A stretch of 64,000 bases of DNA, from NCBI RefSeq assembly GCF_009749385.1, contig NZ_WBIN01000001.1:124001-188000 (forward strand), in the 5' to 3' direction. Source of the stretch: Agromyces allii. GTDB taxonomy: Bacteria > Actinomycetota > Actinomycetes > Actinomycetales > Microbacteriaceae. Both the position numbers and the translations under genes were made by a program. This document shows, piece after piece, positions 8,854-18,110 of this stretch. Below the pieces are notes generated by a model, which saw nothing but the letters and a program-made list of their open reading frames with translations, was not told the origin of the DNA and ran no database searches. Position 1 is the first letter of the stretch. Each line of letters opens with the position of its first letter.

Positions 8854-10551
8854 TCAGGCGGCGGAGGCCGCGTACTGGGGTCGCCCGTCGACGATCGTCG
8901 TGCGCACGGGGAGGTTCAGCAGGTCGTCCGCGCCGACGTCGAGCGGGCTGTCTTCCCAGACGACGAGGTCGGCGCGGTACCCGGGCGCGATGACGCCGAG
9001 GTCGTGGTCGCCCTGGGCCTGCGCGGCCCAGACGGTGTAGCCCTGTAGGGCCTCGAACGGCGTGAGCAACTGGTCGGGCTCGAACACCGGGGCGTCGGGG
9101 TTGCCGGGTTCACGGCGGAGCCGCGCCCAGGCGAGGCCGATGCGCGCATCGGTCTGCGCCACCGGCCAGTCGGAGCCGAGCGCCACGGGGGCGCCGGCGT
9201 CGATCATGTCGCGCACGCGCCAGCCGAGGGCGGCGCGCTCGGGGCCGAGTCGCTCGGCCCAGAAGTCGCTGCCGTCGGCCTTGCGCCACTGCATGTGCAG
9301 AGGCTGCACCGATGCGGTGATGCCGAACTGGGCGAGCCGCGAGAGATCGCGGTCGGCGAGCAGTTCGAGGTGCTCGATGCGGTGCGGGGCGCCGCGGCGC
9401 GAGTGCACGCCGGCCTTGACGTACGCGTCGATCGTCGTGCCGATGGCGCGGTCGCCGATCGCGTGGGTGGCGATCTGGAACCCCGCGGCGGCGTATCGGG
9501 CCACGACGCGCTCGAACTCGGCCGGGTCGGCCCAGAACGAGCTGTTGCCGTCGCCGTGGGTGTCGGGCTCGTAGAGCCAGCCGGTGCCCGTGTCGATGAC
9601 GCCGTCGTTGAACAGCTTCACGAGGCCGCCGCGCCAGCGGGCGCCGTGACGGTCGCGCTGGGCGAGGTAGCGCTCCGTGCGCTCCTCGTCGTAGCCCGGG
9701 TTGTGGGCCATCGCCGAGACGATGCGCACGGGCAGGCCGCTCACGACGTCGTGGGCTTCGGATGTCGCGGGGTCGCCGTCGCCCGCGCCGCGGCCCGCAC
9801 CGGCGCCCTCGCCGTCGAGCTCGTCGAGCAGGTCGAGCGTGCCCGGGTTGCCGTCCATGATGCAGCCGCCCGTGATGCCCGAGGCCGAGAGTCCGCCGAG
9901 GATCCCGCGCACGCGCGCGAGCGTCTCGTCGCGCGCGTACTCGGGGGCCGTGCGCAGCACGAGGTCGAACGCGGAGTCCTCGCGGAGGCATCCGGTGGGC
10001 GTGCCGCGCTCGTCGACGACGATCTCAGACGTGTCCCCGAAGCTCCGCACGCCCGTGATGCCCGAGCGGCGCAGCGCCTCGGTGTTCGCGAGGGCGGTGT
10101 GGCCGTCGAAGCACATGAGGAACGCGGGGGCGGGCGAGGTCGCGGCGTCGATCGCGGCCGCGGTCATGGGCAATGTCGAGAACACGTCGTAGTCGACGTT
10201 CCATCCGCGAACCCAACCGCCGGAGGCCCCGTCGGCGACGCGGTCGGCCTCGGCGCGCAGCATCGCGAGGAACACTTCGGGGTCGCGCACTCCCCCGAAG
10301 TCGACGCCCACCGCGAGCTCGATGCCCTGGATCGGGTGCATGTGCGCGTCGATCAGGCCGGGCGTGATGCAGGCGCCGTGCAGGTCCTCGACCACGGTGC
10401 GGGGCCCGCGCAGCTCCCCGAGCGTCGTCGCGTCGCCGACGGCGATGATGCGACCGCCGCGGATCGCCACAGCCTCGGCGCTCGGCTGGCGCGGGTTCAT
10501 CGTGATCACGCGCGCACCGACGAGAATGGTGTCGGCGAAGACCTGCTGCAT
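8854..10551 (-). CDS. Amidohydrolase, YtcJ-like (amidohydrolase family 3)
   Basis: A 565-residue metal-dependent hydrolase. The metal-binding motif HMHP of GLIDAHMHP lies near residue 72; further ligands are probably H in IATHAIGDRA near 355, H in HRIEHLELL near 385 and D in ALGSDWPVA near 450. The C-terminus PGYRADLVVWEDSPLDV is typical of the amidohydrolase superfamily composite domain. Substrate is unknown. The ATG at 10551 follows GGAAGG and matches the family start; the frame is open upstream but without homology. It is divergent from a TetR regulator across a small AT-rich island, which suggests direct control by that regulator. Confidence 0.87.
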   Translation of the reverse strand: MQQVFADTILVGARVITMNPRQPSAEAVAIRGGRIIAVGDATTLGELRGPRTVVEDLHGACITPGLIDAHMHPIQGIELAVGVDFGGVRDPEVFLAMLRAEADRVADGASGGWVRGWNVDYDVFSTLPMTAAAIDAATSPAPAFLMCFDGHTALANTEALRRSGITGVRSFGDTSEIVVDERGTPTGCLREDSAFDLVLRTAPEYARDETLARVRGILGGLSASGITGGCIMDGNPGTLDLLDELDGEGAGAGRGAGDGDPATSEAHDVVSGLPVRIVSAMAHNPGYDEERTERYLAQRDRHGARWRGGLVKLFNDGVIDTGTGWLYEPDTHGDGNSSFWADPAEFERVVARYAAAGFQIATHAIGDRAIGTTIDAYVKAGVHSRRGAPHRIEHLELLADRDLSRLAQFGITASVQPLHMQWRKADGSDFWAERLGPERAALGWRVRDMIDAGAPVALGSDWPVAQTDARIGLAWARLRREPGNPDAPVFEPDQLLTPFEALQGYTVWAAQAQGDHDLGVIAPGYRADLVVWEDSPLDVGADDLLNLPVRTTIVDGRPQYAASAA

Positions 10552-10594
10552 GCGTTGCCGCCTTCCGGGCGCCTCGTCTTCGGGGTCGCCGTAC

Positions 10595-10617
10595 AATTGA
10601 ATGGTCGTAAATAAAAT
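10595..10617. promoter_or_regulatory. AT-rich divergent control region of the TetR/amidohydrolase pair
   Basis: The 119-base gap between the divergent genes contains a conspicuously AT-rich block (AATTGAATGGTCGTAAATAA and following) in a region otherwise about 70% GC. TAAAAT at 10612-10617 is a good -10 match for the tetR direction. I could not find a clean palindromic operator in it. Confidence 0.4.
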
Positions 10618-10670
10618 CGGGCACAGGCTACGCCTCGCCTCCGCCCGCCGCAAATCCGACGAGGAGCCCC

Positions 10671-11378
10671 GTGGCCGAGACCCCGACGAAGCGCTCAGCC
10701 GGACGACCCCGCACGCGCGTGCTGAGCGTCGACCAGATCGTCGACGCCGCGTTCGAACTCGCTCGCACGGCGGGCCCCGACGGATTCACGATGGCCGCCC
10801 TGGCCCGCTCGCTCTCGGTGCAGCCGCCCGCGCTCTACCACTACTTCGGCGGCAAGGGCGAGGTGATCCGGGCGATGCGCGGGCGCCTCGCGGGCCCCAT
10901 CGACACCGACGGGTTCGCCGACCCCGACGTACCGCTTGACGAGGCCGTCTCACGCTGGGGACGCACCTACCGCGACGTCTTCGCCGCGTTCCCGTCGGGC
11001 ATCACCCTGCTCGCCACGACGCCGGTCGACGGCCAGCAGGGGTCCGTCGACAACTACGAGGCCATCTCGCGTCGCCTGATCGACGAGGGGTGGGCCGAGC
11101 GCGACGTCGTCGACACGATCGTCGCCTTCGAGTCGTTCATCATCGGCTCATCGCTCGATGCGCTCGCCCCCGCCGACATCATGTCCCCAGGGGATGCCGC
11201 GGCCACCGCACCGGTGTTCGCCGCCGCCGAGGCGCTGCGCGCCCGGGAGACGGCCGCACGCGGCATCCGCCCGACCGATCGCAGCTTCGACCTCGGACTG
11301 CGCGCGATGCTCGCCGGACTCCGGCCTGCGCCGGCCCCTGAGGAGCCGACGAGCCCGAGCGGTTCGACCGTCGGTTAG
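10671..11378 (+). CDS. TetR/AcrR family transcriptional regulator
   Basis: A 235-residue repressor-type regulator. The N-terminal DNA-binding domain shows [19 protein letters not shown], then the helix-turn-helix [20 protein letters not shown] near residues 45-64. The C-terminal ligand domain (about 85-215) is of the type found in TetR proteins with a TetR_C-like fold. GTG at 10671 has GAGGAG upstream. It is divergent from the amidohydrolase/NhaC operon, its probable target. Its stop codon overlaps that of the convergent prfB by 3 bases. Confidence 0.9.
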   Translation: MAETPTKRSAGRPRTRVLSVDQIVDAAFELARTAGPDGFTMAALARSLSVQPPALYHYFGGKGEVIRAMRGRLAGPIDTDGFADPDVPLDEAVSRWGRTYRDVFAAFPSGITLLATTPVDGQQGSVDNYEAISRRLIDEGWAERDVVDTIVAFESFIIGSSLDALAPADIMSPGDAAATAPVFAAAEALRARETAARGIRPTDRSFDLGLRAMLAGLRPAPAPEEPTSPSGSTVG

Positions 11379-12484
11379 TCGTCGTCCTTGCGCTTGCGCC
11401 ACTTGATGCCGGCGGCGATGAGGCCGTCGAGATCGCCGTCGAAGACGCTCGCCGGGTTGCCGACCTCGTAGCCCGTGCGCAGGTCTTTGACGAGCTGCTG
11501 GCCGTAGAGGAAGTAGGAGCGCATCTGGTCGCCCCAGCTCGCCGTGATCGTGCCGGCGAGCTCCTTCTTCTTGGCCGCCTCCTCTTCGCGCTTCAGCAGC
11601 AGGAGTCGGGTCTGGAGCACGCGCATGGCCGCTGCACGGTTCTGGATCTGCGACTTCTCGTTCTGCATCGAGACGACGAGGCCCGTCGGAAGGTGGGTCA
11701 GGCGCACGGCCGAGTCGGTCGTGTTGACCGACTGCCCGCCGGGGCCCGACGAGCGGAAGACGTCGACGCGGATGTCGTTCTCGGGGATCTCGACCTCGAC
11801 CGCTTCTTCCATCACGGGGATGACCTCGACCGCGGCGAAGCTCGTCTGGCGTTTGTCGGCCGAGCCGAAGGGGCTGATGCGCGCGAGGCGGTGCGTGCCG
11901 GCTTCGACCGAGAGCGTGCCGTACGCGTAGGGCACGTCGATCTCGAACGTCGCCGACTTGATGCCGGCGCCCTCGGCGTAGGAGGTGTCCATGACCTTGA
12001 CGGGGTACTTGTGCCGCTCGGCCCAGCGCAGGTACATGCGCATGAGCATCTCGGCGAAGTCGGTGGCGTCGTCGCCGCCCGCACCCGAGCGGATCGTGAC
12101 GACCGCGCCGCGCGGGTCGTACTCGCCGTCGAGCAGGGTCTGCACCTCGAGCTGGCCGATGACCTCTTCGAGCTTCGCGAGCTCCTGTCGCGCCTCGGCG
12201 GCCGACTCCTCGTCGTCCATCTCGAGGGCGAGCTCGATGAGCACGTCGAGGTCGTCGAGGCGCTGCTCGACGTCGGTGATGCGCTTGAGGTCGGACTGCC
12301 GGTGGCTGAGCGCGCTCGTCACCTTCTGCGCGGCGGCGGGGTCGTCCCAGAGGTCGGGCTTGCCGGCCTCTTCGGACAGACGGGCGATGTCGGCCTTGAC
12401 GGCTTCGACGTCGACGACGGCGCTGATATCGCTGAAGGTGGAGCGCAGCGCGGCGATCTCCTGCGTGAGGTCAAGATCCAACAT
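11375..12484 (-). CDS. prfB: Peptide chain release factor 2
   Basis: A 369-residue RF2, which terminates translation at UGA and UAA. The GGQ motif ([10 protein letters not shown]) lies near residue 248 and the tripeptide recognition motif SPF ([15 protein letters not shown]) near 200. The frame is continuous around codon 26, so the programmed +1 frameshift of enterobacterial prfB is absent, as is common in actinobacteria. GGGGGAG precedes the ATG. In many actinobacteria prfB is directly followed by ftsE; here the NhaC, amidohydrolase and TetR genes (about 4.1 kb) lie between them. Confidence 0.97.
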   Translation of the reverse strand: MLDLDLTQEIAALRSTFSDISAVVDVEAVKADIARLSEEAGKPDLWDDPAAAQKVTSALSHRQSDLKRITDVEQRLDDLDVLIELALEMDDEESAAEARQELAKLEEVIGQLEVQTLLDGEYDPRGAVVTIRSGAGGDDATDFAEMLMRMYLRWAERHKYPVKVMDTSYAEGAGIKSATFEIDVPYAYGTLSVEAGTHRLARISPFGSADKRQTSFAAVEVIPVMEEAVEVEIPENDIRVDVFRSSGPGGQSVNTTDSAVRLTHLPTGLVVSMQNEKSQIQNRAAAMRVLQTRLLLLKREEEAAKKKELAGTITASWGDQMRSYFLYGQQLVKDLRTGYEVGNPASVFDGDLDGLIAAGIKWRKRKDDD

Positions 12485-12547
12485 GGCTCCCCCAGCCTAC
12501 CGGGCGCGGTTGGGGCTGAGAACGCCGATCGATCCGGCCCGGTCGGC

Positions 12548-12820
12548 TCACCGCGTCGCGAACCAGACGATGGCCCCCTGCGTCACGAAGATGAACCCTC
12601 CGAGCACGAGCGCGATGATCGACACCCAGGAGGGCCCGGTCGCCGGGTCGACCCGCAACTGGCGGCGCGCGACGAGACCGAGCACGAAGGCGGCGAAGGC
12701 CACGACGAGGGCCGGGATCGCGGGCAGCACCAGCGAGATCACCGCGGCGGCGGCGCCGACGATCGCGATGCGCGACGTGTTCCGCCCGAAACGTGCGCGG
12801 CTCTGGGGGTCGGAGGTCAT
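12548..12820 (-). CDS. Small membrane protein, DUF4190-like
   Basis: A 90-residue protein with two predicted membrane helices (about 20-48 and 62-86) separated by a short basic loop ARRQLRVDPATG. This helix-loop-helix layout resembles DUF4190-type proteins of actinobacteria, whose function is unknown. The ATG at 12820 is used; an earlier in-frame ATG at 12838 would add six residues. It lies between prfB and a large membrane protein on the same strand. Confidence 0.6.
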   Translation of the reverse strand: MTSDPQSRARFGRNTSRIAIVGAAAAVISLVLPAIPALVVAFAAFVLGLVARRQLRVDPATGPSWVSIIALVLGGFIFVTQGAIVWFATR

Positions 12821-12897
12821 GGGTCCAGTCAAACGCATTCACCGGCGCGGTGCGTTCAGCGGTCCCGGCCGCCGGGGCGCGGGGGCGCCCGACCGCC

Positions 12898-14556
12898 TCA
12901 GAAGACCGGGATGTCGGTCGGGCCGAAGTCGTGGATCGTGTAGCGGCCGCAGTCGATCGTCGCGGCATCCGCGAGGCTCACGCCGCTCGGAAGCACGAAC
13001 GGAATGCTCTGGGCGTCGGTGATGAGGAACGAGACCGAGGTCGCCTCGAAGTCGGTGCGGTTCACGAGCCAGGCGTACGGATGCAGCTCGTACGTCACCT
13101 GCAGCAGTTGCGCCGGGTCGGCGGCGTAGGCCTTGGGCGCGCGAATCGTCCAGAACTGGCCCGCGCCGTGGCGGTCGGTCGCGTCCACCCAGTCGACGAC
13201 GCACGAGAGAGACGTCGCCGATGCGGTGGTCGATGCCGTCGCGAGCCTCACGACCCCGATGCAGCCGAGCACGAGGATGACGACGGATGCCACGGCGAGC
13301 GCGAGCACGCTCCCCCGACGTCTGCCCGGCTCGGCGTCCGCCGCCGTGTTCGACCCGACGTTCGACGCGATGCTCGAGGAGTCGAGTCGCGCCCGGATGC
13401 CCAGCGGCGCCCACTCGGCGAGGCACGCGAGCACGAGCACGGGCGCGAACACCCACGGCTGCAGGTAGCGCGGCGTGTCGTTGCCGAGCAGGATCACGCC
13501 GACCGTGCAGGCGACCGGGGCGATCCAGGCGACCGCGACGAGGAATCCGGCGCCGGGTCGCTCGCGCGCCGTGCGCGTGAACGTCAGCGCAACTGCGAGC
13601 ACGACGAGGGCCAACAGCCCGAGTGCGGCCACGACTCCCCCGGGTCGGCCGAGTTCGACGGCCACGGCGTGCACCAGTCCGGCGATCGCGGTGAACGGGC
13701 TCGCCGCGCCGAGGTAGTCGCTGCTCTGGGCCACGATCAGCCCGTCGGCTGCACGACGGGCGACGAGCCCGAGGGCGGATGCCGCGGCGAGCACGATCAC
13801 GAGTGCGACCGGCAGCGGCGCGCGCCGCGGCATCCGCCCCCTGCTCGCGATCGCCGTACGGACGGAGAAGCCGAGCAGCACGAGCGCCGCGGGGGCGACC
13901 GCCCACACGACGATGAGCGGGTTGCTGAACGCCGACACCGCGATCACGCCCACGAGCGGCGCCCAGACGCGGGCGCGCAGCCGGCCGGTGTCGAGCGCGC
14001 GCCGGAGGAGCCCGATGACGAGCACCGAGCCGATGGCGGTGGCGCTGTAGTACGTCGTGGTGCCGAGCAGGCTCGCGAGCTGCATGCTGTTGCGGTCGCC
14101 GCCGGCTTCGAGCAACGCGATCGCGCAGAACCCGGTGTACCCGAGCGCGGCACCGAGTACCGGCGCGGTCGCGGTGCGACTGCTGCCCGAGGCGACGCGG
14201 AACGCGCCGTAGAGCGCGACGAAGTTCAGGACCGAACTCACGACGAACGCCGAATGCAGGTCTGGAACGAAGAACGAGACGGCACCGAACGCGATCGCCT
14301 CGGGCACGAACAGCACGGGCGACATCGCCCAGCTCTGCGGAACGCCCGACGCGATCGAATGCGTGAGCAGCGCGTTGAACATCGAGTCGGCGTCGACGAA
14401 CATCAGCTCGTCGCGCGTCGCCACGACATGCGCGGTCACGAGCACCGCCATGGCGACCGCGAACGCCCAGCCGAGCACCTCCGTGATGACCGCGCGGGCG
14501 CGCGGACGACGTTCGTCGGGTCGGTGCCCTGGCCTCGGATCGGTGTCGATGCTCAC
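12898..14556 (-). CDS. Polytopic membrane protein, possible GT-C-like glycosyltransferase
   Basis: A 552-residue integral membrane protein with roughly ten hydrophobic helices between residues 30 and 430, a further helix near 420-440 and an extracytoplasmic C-terminal domain. An acidic pair (FVDADSMFNA, near residue 52) sits in the first outside loop, where GT-C glycosyltransferases carry catalytic acids. That resemblance and the overall architecture are the only grounds for the suggestion; I do not recognise the family. The GTG at 14556 is chosen because TACGAT lies 8 bases upstream; the open frame continues further without plausible sequence. Confidence 0.6.
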   Translation of the reverse strand: MSIDTDPRPGHRPDERRPRARAVITEVLGWAFAVAMAVLVTAHVVATRDELMFVDADSMFNALLTHSIASGVPQSWAMSPVLFVPEAIAFGAVSFFVPDLHSAFVVSSVLNFVALYGAFRVASGSSRTATAPVLGAALGYTGFCAIALLEAGGDRNSMQLASLLGTTTYYSATAIGSVLVIGLLRRALDTGRLRARVWAPLVGVIAVSAFSNPLIVVWAVAPAALVLLGFSVRTAIASRGRMPRRAPLPVALVIVLAAASALGLVARRAADGLIVAQSSDYLGAASPFTAIAGLVHAVAVELGRPGGVVAALGLLALVVLAVALTFTRTARERPGAGFLVAVAWIAPVACTVGVILLGNDTPRYLQPWVFAPVLVLACLAEWAPLGIRARLDSSSIASNVGSNTAADAEPGRRRGSVLALAVASVVILVLGCIGVVRLATASTTASATSLSCVVDWVDATDRHGAGQFWTIRAPKAYAADPAQLLQVTYELHPYAWLVNRTDFEATSVSFLITDAQSIPFVLPSGVSLADAATIDCGRYTIHDFGPTDIPVF

Positions 14557-14626
14557 TGCGACGTATCGTACGGCGCGAGCCCTCGACCTGACGCGACCGG
14601 TGGCGGCGCGACCGCGAACGGCGCGC

Positions 14627-15130
14627 TCAATGGAACACCGAGCGCGCCGTCGTCGTGACCTCGATCGGCACGCTGAGCGGCAGCAGTTCGGTGTGCAGCG
14701 GCGCATGCCATACGGCGCGGAGGGTCACGGTCGCACTGCGCCCGTCGCGCGACGCGGCGCCGACCAGTTCTACGCCGTCGAGTCGGCCCGCAGCGTCACC
14801 GAGATACGCCGCGACCGCCGCATGTACCGCCGCGTCGTCGAGCTCGAGGCTGAGGGCGTCGCCGTCGATCGAGACCTCGTCGAGGCTCCAGGCCTCGGCC
14901 CCGGCGAGCGCCGCACCGTCGGCGAGCGTGAAGAGTCGTTTGCGTTCGAGATACAGCGAGGACGCCCCAACCACGACGAGCATGATGACGAGCGCGAGGA
15001 ACGAGAAGAAGATCGTCAGGAGGAGCGTGGATCCGACTTCATCGTCGAGCAGTTCGGGTGCTTCCCCGACGACCCGACGTCGCGGCGGCATCGGTTGCGT
15101 CGACCTGGTCGCTCGGGTCCGGCGGCTCAT
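14627..15130 (-). CDS. TadG-like (putative Flp pilus-assembly) protein
   Basis: A 167-residue protein with an N-terminal membrane helix (about residues 32-55, TLLLTIFFSFLALVIMLVV) followed by an extracytoplasmic domain; the segment LADGAALAGAEAWS is characteristic of TadG/Rv3654c-like proteins in actinobacterial Tad loci. It has no Glu at position +5 of a prepilin cleavage motif, unlike its two upstream neighbours. The ATG at 15130 overlaps the preceding gene's stop as ATGA. It is the last gene of the leftward Tad operon. Confidence 0.78.
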   Translation of the reverse strand: MSRRTRATRSTQPMPPRRRVVGEAPELLDDEVGSTLLLTIFFSFLALVIMLVVVGASSLYLERKRLFTLADGAALAGAEAWSLDEVSIDGDALSLELDDAAVHAAVAAYLGDAAGRLDGVELVGAASRDGRSATVTLRAVWHAPLHTELLPLSVPIEVTTTARSVFH

Positions 15131-15612
15131 GGCGCGACCCCGGCGAACCGAGACACCGTCTGCGTCGCACCAGACTCGATGGGAACGTTCGCGACGCCCG
15201 AGAGCCCGAGCACGTCGGGAACGAGCGGCAGCATCACCCGCGCGCTCACCACGACGTCGATACGTTCGCCCGGCACATTGCACGCGGCGGACGCGCACGT
15301 GACGGCGACCGTCGCTGTGTCGGCATCAACGCCGAAGTCCTCGAGGGCGATGCGCACGGCACGTTCGACATCAGCCGGGGTACCGGAAGCCCCTGCGCCG
15401 TCGGCCGCGATCCGCGCGGCATGCCGTGCCGCACCTTCGACGGCGAAGGCACCCGCCTGGATCGCCGCGACGCTCAGCACGAGGTACACGATCGGAACGA
15501 GGAGGAGCAGGCCGACGGTGAGGAACTCGAGCGAGGCGGAGCCGGCTTCGTCGTCGACGAGACGAGCGGTGGGGCCACCGCCCGACTCAGTCGAGCGTCT
15601 CGATCGGCGCAT
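15127..15612 (-). CDS. TadE-family pseudopilin
   Basis: A 161-residue pseudopilin-like protein. The motif EAGSASLEFLTVGLLLLVP (residues 22-40) fits a type IVb prepilin site, with Gly before the cleavage point and Glu at +5, ahead of a hydrophobic helix. The rest is an extracytoplasmic domain with two cysteines (CASAACNV) that could form a disulphide. TadE proteins are minor components needed for Flp pilus assembly. The start overlaps the upstream TadE-like gene by 26 bases. Confidence 0.83.
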   Translation of the reverse strand: MRRSRRSTESGGGPTARLVDDEAGSASLEFLTVGLLLLVPIVYLVLSVAAIQAGAFAVEGAARHAARIAADGAGASGTPADVERAVRIALEDFGVDADTATVAVTCASAACNVPGERIDVVVSARVMLPLVPDVLGLSGVANVPIESGATQTVSRFAGVAP

Positions 15613-15970
15613 GCCCTGCCACCTCCAGCCCGTTCGAGATGCCGAGCAACCCGATCACCGGCAGCGCCGCGCGCACCCGGATCTCGACGGCGGGGACTCC
15701 GCCGATCGACGTGGTCGCCGCGGCGACCTGCTGCGCGTAGTCGGCCGAGATCGCCGCATCGATGAGGTCGCGCGTGCGCGCAACCCCGTCGGACGGCGAC
15801 GAACCGGCGAGCGCGGCGTATCGGGCGCCCTCGGCTGCGGCGTCCAACAAGGTGTTGCGCACGTGCAACGCGAGGGCGAGCTGGACGACGGCGAGCGCGA
15901 GCACGGTGAGCAGCACGCCGACCATCGTGAACTCGGCGACGGCGGAGCCGCGGTCGTCGGCCAGACGCAC
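15587..15970 (-). CDS. TadE-family pseudopilin
   Basis: A second TadE-like protein of about 127 residues with the prepilin-type motif RGSAVAEFTMVGVLLTVLAL near the N-terminus (Glu at +5). The C-terminal domain ends with LPVIGLLGISNGLEV, parallel to LPLVPDVLGLSGVANV in the downstream paralogue, suggesting an old duplication. The start is uncertain: the in-frame GTG at 15970 is the best candidate between the previous gene's stop and the motif, but its ribosome site is weak; the ATG at 16029 is in another frame. Confidence 0.75.
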   Translation of the reverse strand: MRLADDRGSAVAEFTMVGVLLTVLALAVVQLALALHVRNTLLDAAAEGARYAALAGSSPSDGVARTRDLIDAAISADYAQQVAAATTSIGGVPAVEIRVRAALPVIGLLGISNGLEVAGHAPIETLD

Positions 15971-16044
15971 CCGCAGGGTGCGGAGCCCGGGAACCGTCGG
16001 CCCGGCCGCAGCGCGACCGCCCGTGGCATCCGGTCGCGTGCGAC

Positions 16045-16245
16045 CTAGAAGCCGGTGACCCGATCGATCGCCTGCTCGAACACGCCCGCCAGCGCGGGCC
16101 CGGCGAGGCCCCAGATCACGATCACGAGCCCGGCGGTCATGAGCGTGATCAGCACCCATCCGGGTACGTCGCCTCGCTCGTTCGACGAGAGGGCGACCAG
16201 GCGCCGGGAGATCGCGAGCTTCAGACGGTCGAGGTGCAGCTGCAT
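16045..16245 (-). CDS. Small pilin-like protein of the Tad locus
   Basis: A 66-residue protein with a basic N-terminus, then ERGDVPGWVLITLMTAGLV and a single membrane helix. Position and size correspond to the Flp pilin or DUF4244-type gene of actinobacterial Tad operons, between tadC and tadE. The Glu expected at +5 of a Flp prepilin is replaced: the motif reads G-D-V-P-G-W. The ATG at 16245 has GAAAGGA upstream and is preferred over the one at 16269. Confidence 0.72.
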   Translation of the reverse strand: MQLHLDRLKLAISRRLVALSSNERGDVPGWVLITLMTAGLVIVIWGLAGPALAGVFEQAIDRVTGF

Positions 16246-16305
16246 CGAGGTTCCTTTCGGTCGCGCCATCGGGGCGCGGTGAGGGCGAGTGGCGCGGAGT
16301 TCGCA

Positions 16306-17253
16306 TCAGAACCCCGTCTGGAGCACGAGATAGCCGGGCAGGAGCGCGAACGCGATGGTGATCGGCAGGATCAGGAAGACCAGCGGCACGAGCATCGCGA
16401 TCTCCTTGCGGCCCGCGAGCTCGATGATCGTGCGTTTGGCCTGGTCGCGAGCATCGCCCGCCTGCGAGGCGAGGACCGACGCGAGCGGCGCTCCCCGATC
16501 GAGGGCGCCGAGCACCTGATCGAGCGCACGGGAGAGTGCGGGGTGATCGAGCGCGTCGCGGAGTTCGGTGATCGCGTCGGCGAGCGGCACTCCGGTGCCG
16601 ACCGCGGCGACGACCGCCCGGAACTCCTGCGGCAGCTCGCCGGAGCCGATGCGTGCCACCCGGCGGAGCGCGTCGAGCATGCCCTCGCCGGCCGTGAGGC
16701 TCAGGGTGAGGAACTCGAGCACCGTCGGGAGTTCGTCGGAGATTCGCGAGAGCCGTCGGGCCGCGCTCCGCTGGAGCAGCCAGTCGCGCGCGAGCACTCC
16801 GAGCGCCGCCGCGAGCAGCGGTGCGACGATTCGGACGGGGCCCGGCAGTGCGGCGAACCCGGGTGCGAACAGCGCCAGCACGACGGATGCGGCGAACGCA
16901 GCCGACCCCCAGGCGAGCTGTTCGGCGCGGAAGCGTTCGACGGTCGACGACGAACCCGCCTGTCGTAGCCGTCTGGCGACGGTCTCGGGGCCACCGAGCC
17001 ACGAGAGCACGACGGTTCGGAGCCGGCGCAGCACCGGTCCGATGACGACCCCGAAGACGGGCGACGGATCGGACGATCGGCGCGCGAGCATCGCCCTCGC
17101 CTCGACCGAGAAGTCGGCGACATACGGCGCGACCCGCTCGGCGAGCCGCGGTCGTCCGATGCGCGGAACGGCGTTCAGCGCGAGCCAGGCGCCGAGCCCG
17201 ATCAGCACGCCGAAGAGCAGGGCGAGAGGCACGGTCGCATTCAGCGGAACCAT
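16306..17253 (-). CDS. tadC: Type II secretion F-domain protein TadC
   Basis: A 315-residue inner-membrane platform protein of the Tad system. The T2SF domain covers about residues 150-290, with membrane helices near 5-25, 105-145 and 285-310. The segment GEGMLDALRRVARI and QAKRTIIELAGRKEIAMLVPLVF are typical of TadC. The start at 17253 overlaps the tadB stop by 13 bases, so the two platform subunits are translationally coupled. Confidence 0.87.
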   Translation of the reverse strand: MVPLNATVPLALLFGVLIGLGAWLALNAVPRIGRPRLAERVAPYVADFSVEARAMLARRSSDPSPVFGVVIGPVLRRLRTVVLSWLGGPETVARRLRQAGSSSTVERFRAEQLAWGSAAFAASVVLALFAPGFAALPGPVRIVAPLLAAALGVLARDWLLQRSAARRLSRISDELPTVLEFLTLSLTAGEGMLDALRRVARIGSGELPQEFRAVVAAVGTGVPLADAITELRDALDHPALSRALDQVLGALDRGAPLASVLASQAGDARDQAKRTIIELAGRKEIAMLVPLVFLILPITIAFALLPGYLVLQTGF

Positions 17254-18110
17254 CGTCGCTCCTCGGGGAGTCGGCCGAGCGCGTTCATCGACTGATAGGC
17301 CACGATCGTCACGATGACCCCCACGACGATGAGCGCGGCGCCGGCGGGAGAGTCGTAGGCGACGAGCGTCTCGTGCCGCGACGACAGCACGACGAGGAGG
17401 AGCCACGGGGCGGCGACGCCGAGTCGTGCCGCGTTGCGGATCCACGACTGGCGTGCGACGACCTCGGCTCGGAGCGCAGCGTCTTCGCGCAGGTAGCCCG
17501 ACAGGCCGCGCAGCACGGCGGTCAACTCGGTGCCGCCGACCTCGCGCGCCATGCGCAACGTCTCGAGGATCCGGTCGGCGATCGGGTCGGCCAGCATCTC
17601 CTTGAGGCGGTCGAGGCACAGCGAGAAGTTGCCCGTGCGACGGTACTCGGCATCGAACGCCGCGAAGGCGGATCGGGTCTGGGACGGGCCGAGCTCGCCG
17701 AGCGCCCCGACGCTCTCGGGCAGGGGCACACCCGAGCGAACGGACGCGACGAGGTGATCGACGACGTCGGGCCACACCGCTCGGTTGGCGGCCCGCCTCC
17801 GGTCGGCACGTGAACCGATGGCCAACGGCACCGCTGCCGCGCCCATGAGCAAGGCGACGACCGTGATGGTCGGCACCTGCATGACGGCCTGCACCACCGC
17901 GCCGAGGACCATGGCGAACACGATCGCGACGACCGCGATGACCGGGATCGGCACGTGGCCGAGGCCGGCCAGTGCGAGGTCGTCGCGGATGCGTCGGGCG
18001 AACGCCGAACGCTCCGCGTCGCGGCCGGTCGTGGCTTTCGCCGGCCAGAGGATCGGCGCGAGCGCGAGCAGCACGCCGACGCCGAGCAGCGCTCCGAGCG
18101 CGAGACTCAT
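17241..18110 (-). CDS. tadB: Type II secretion F-domain protein TadB
   Basis: A 289-residue platform protein with membrane helices near residues 3-22, 58-105 and 225-285 and a T2SF domain (about 120-240) containing VRSGVPLPESVGALGE and REVGGTELTAVLRGLSGYLRED. With TadC it forms the membrane platform that assembles Flp pili. The ATG at 18110 overlaps the tadA stop as ATGA. Confidence 0.87.
   Translation of the reverse strand: MSLALGALLGVGVLLALAPILWPAKATTGRDAERSAFARRIRDDLALAGLGHVPIPVIAVVAIVFAMVLGAVVQAVMQVPTITVVALLMGAAAVPLAIGSRADRRRAANRAVWPDVVDHLVASVRSGVPLPESVGALGELGPSQTRSAFAAFDAEYRRTGNFSLCLDRLKEMLADPIADRILETLRMAREVGGTELTAVLRGLSGYLREDAALRAEVVARQSWIRNAARLGVAAPWLLLVVLSSRHETLVAYDSPAGAALIVVGVIVTIVAYQSMNALGRLPEERRWFR

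Noticed and set aside
12410-12484. Programmed frameshift in prfB
   Set aside because: The frame is uninterrupted through the region where other bacteria have an in-frame UGA.
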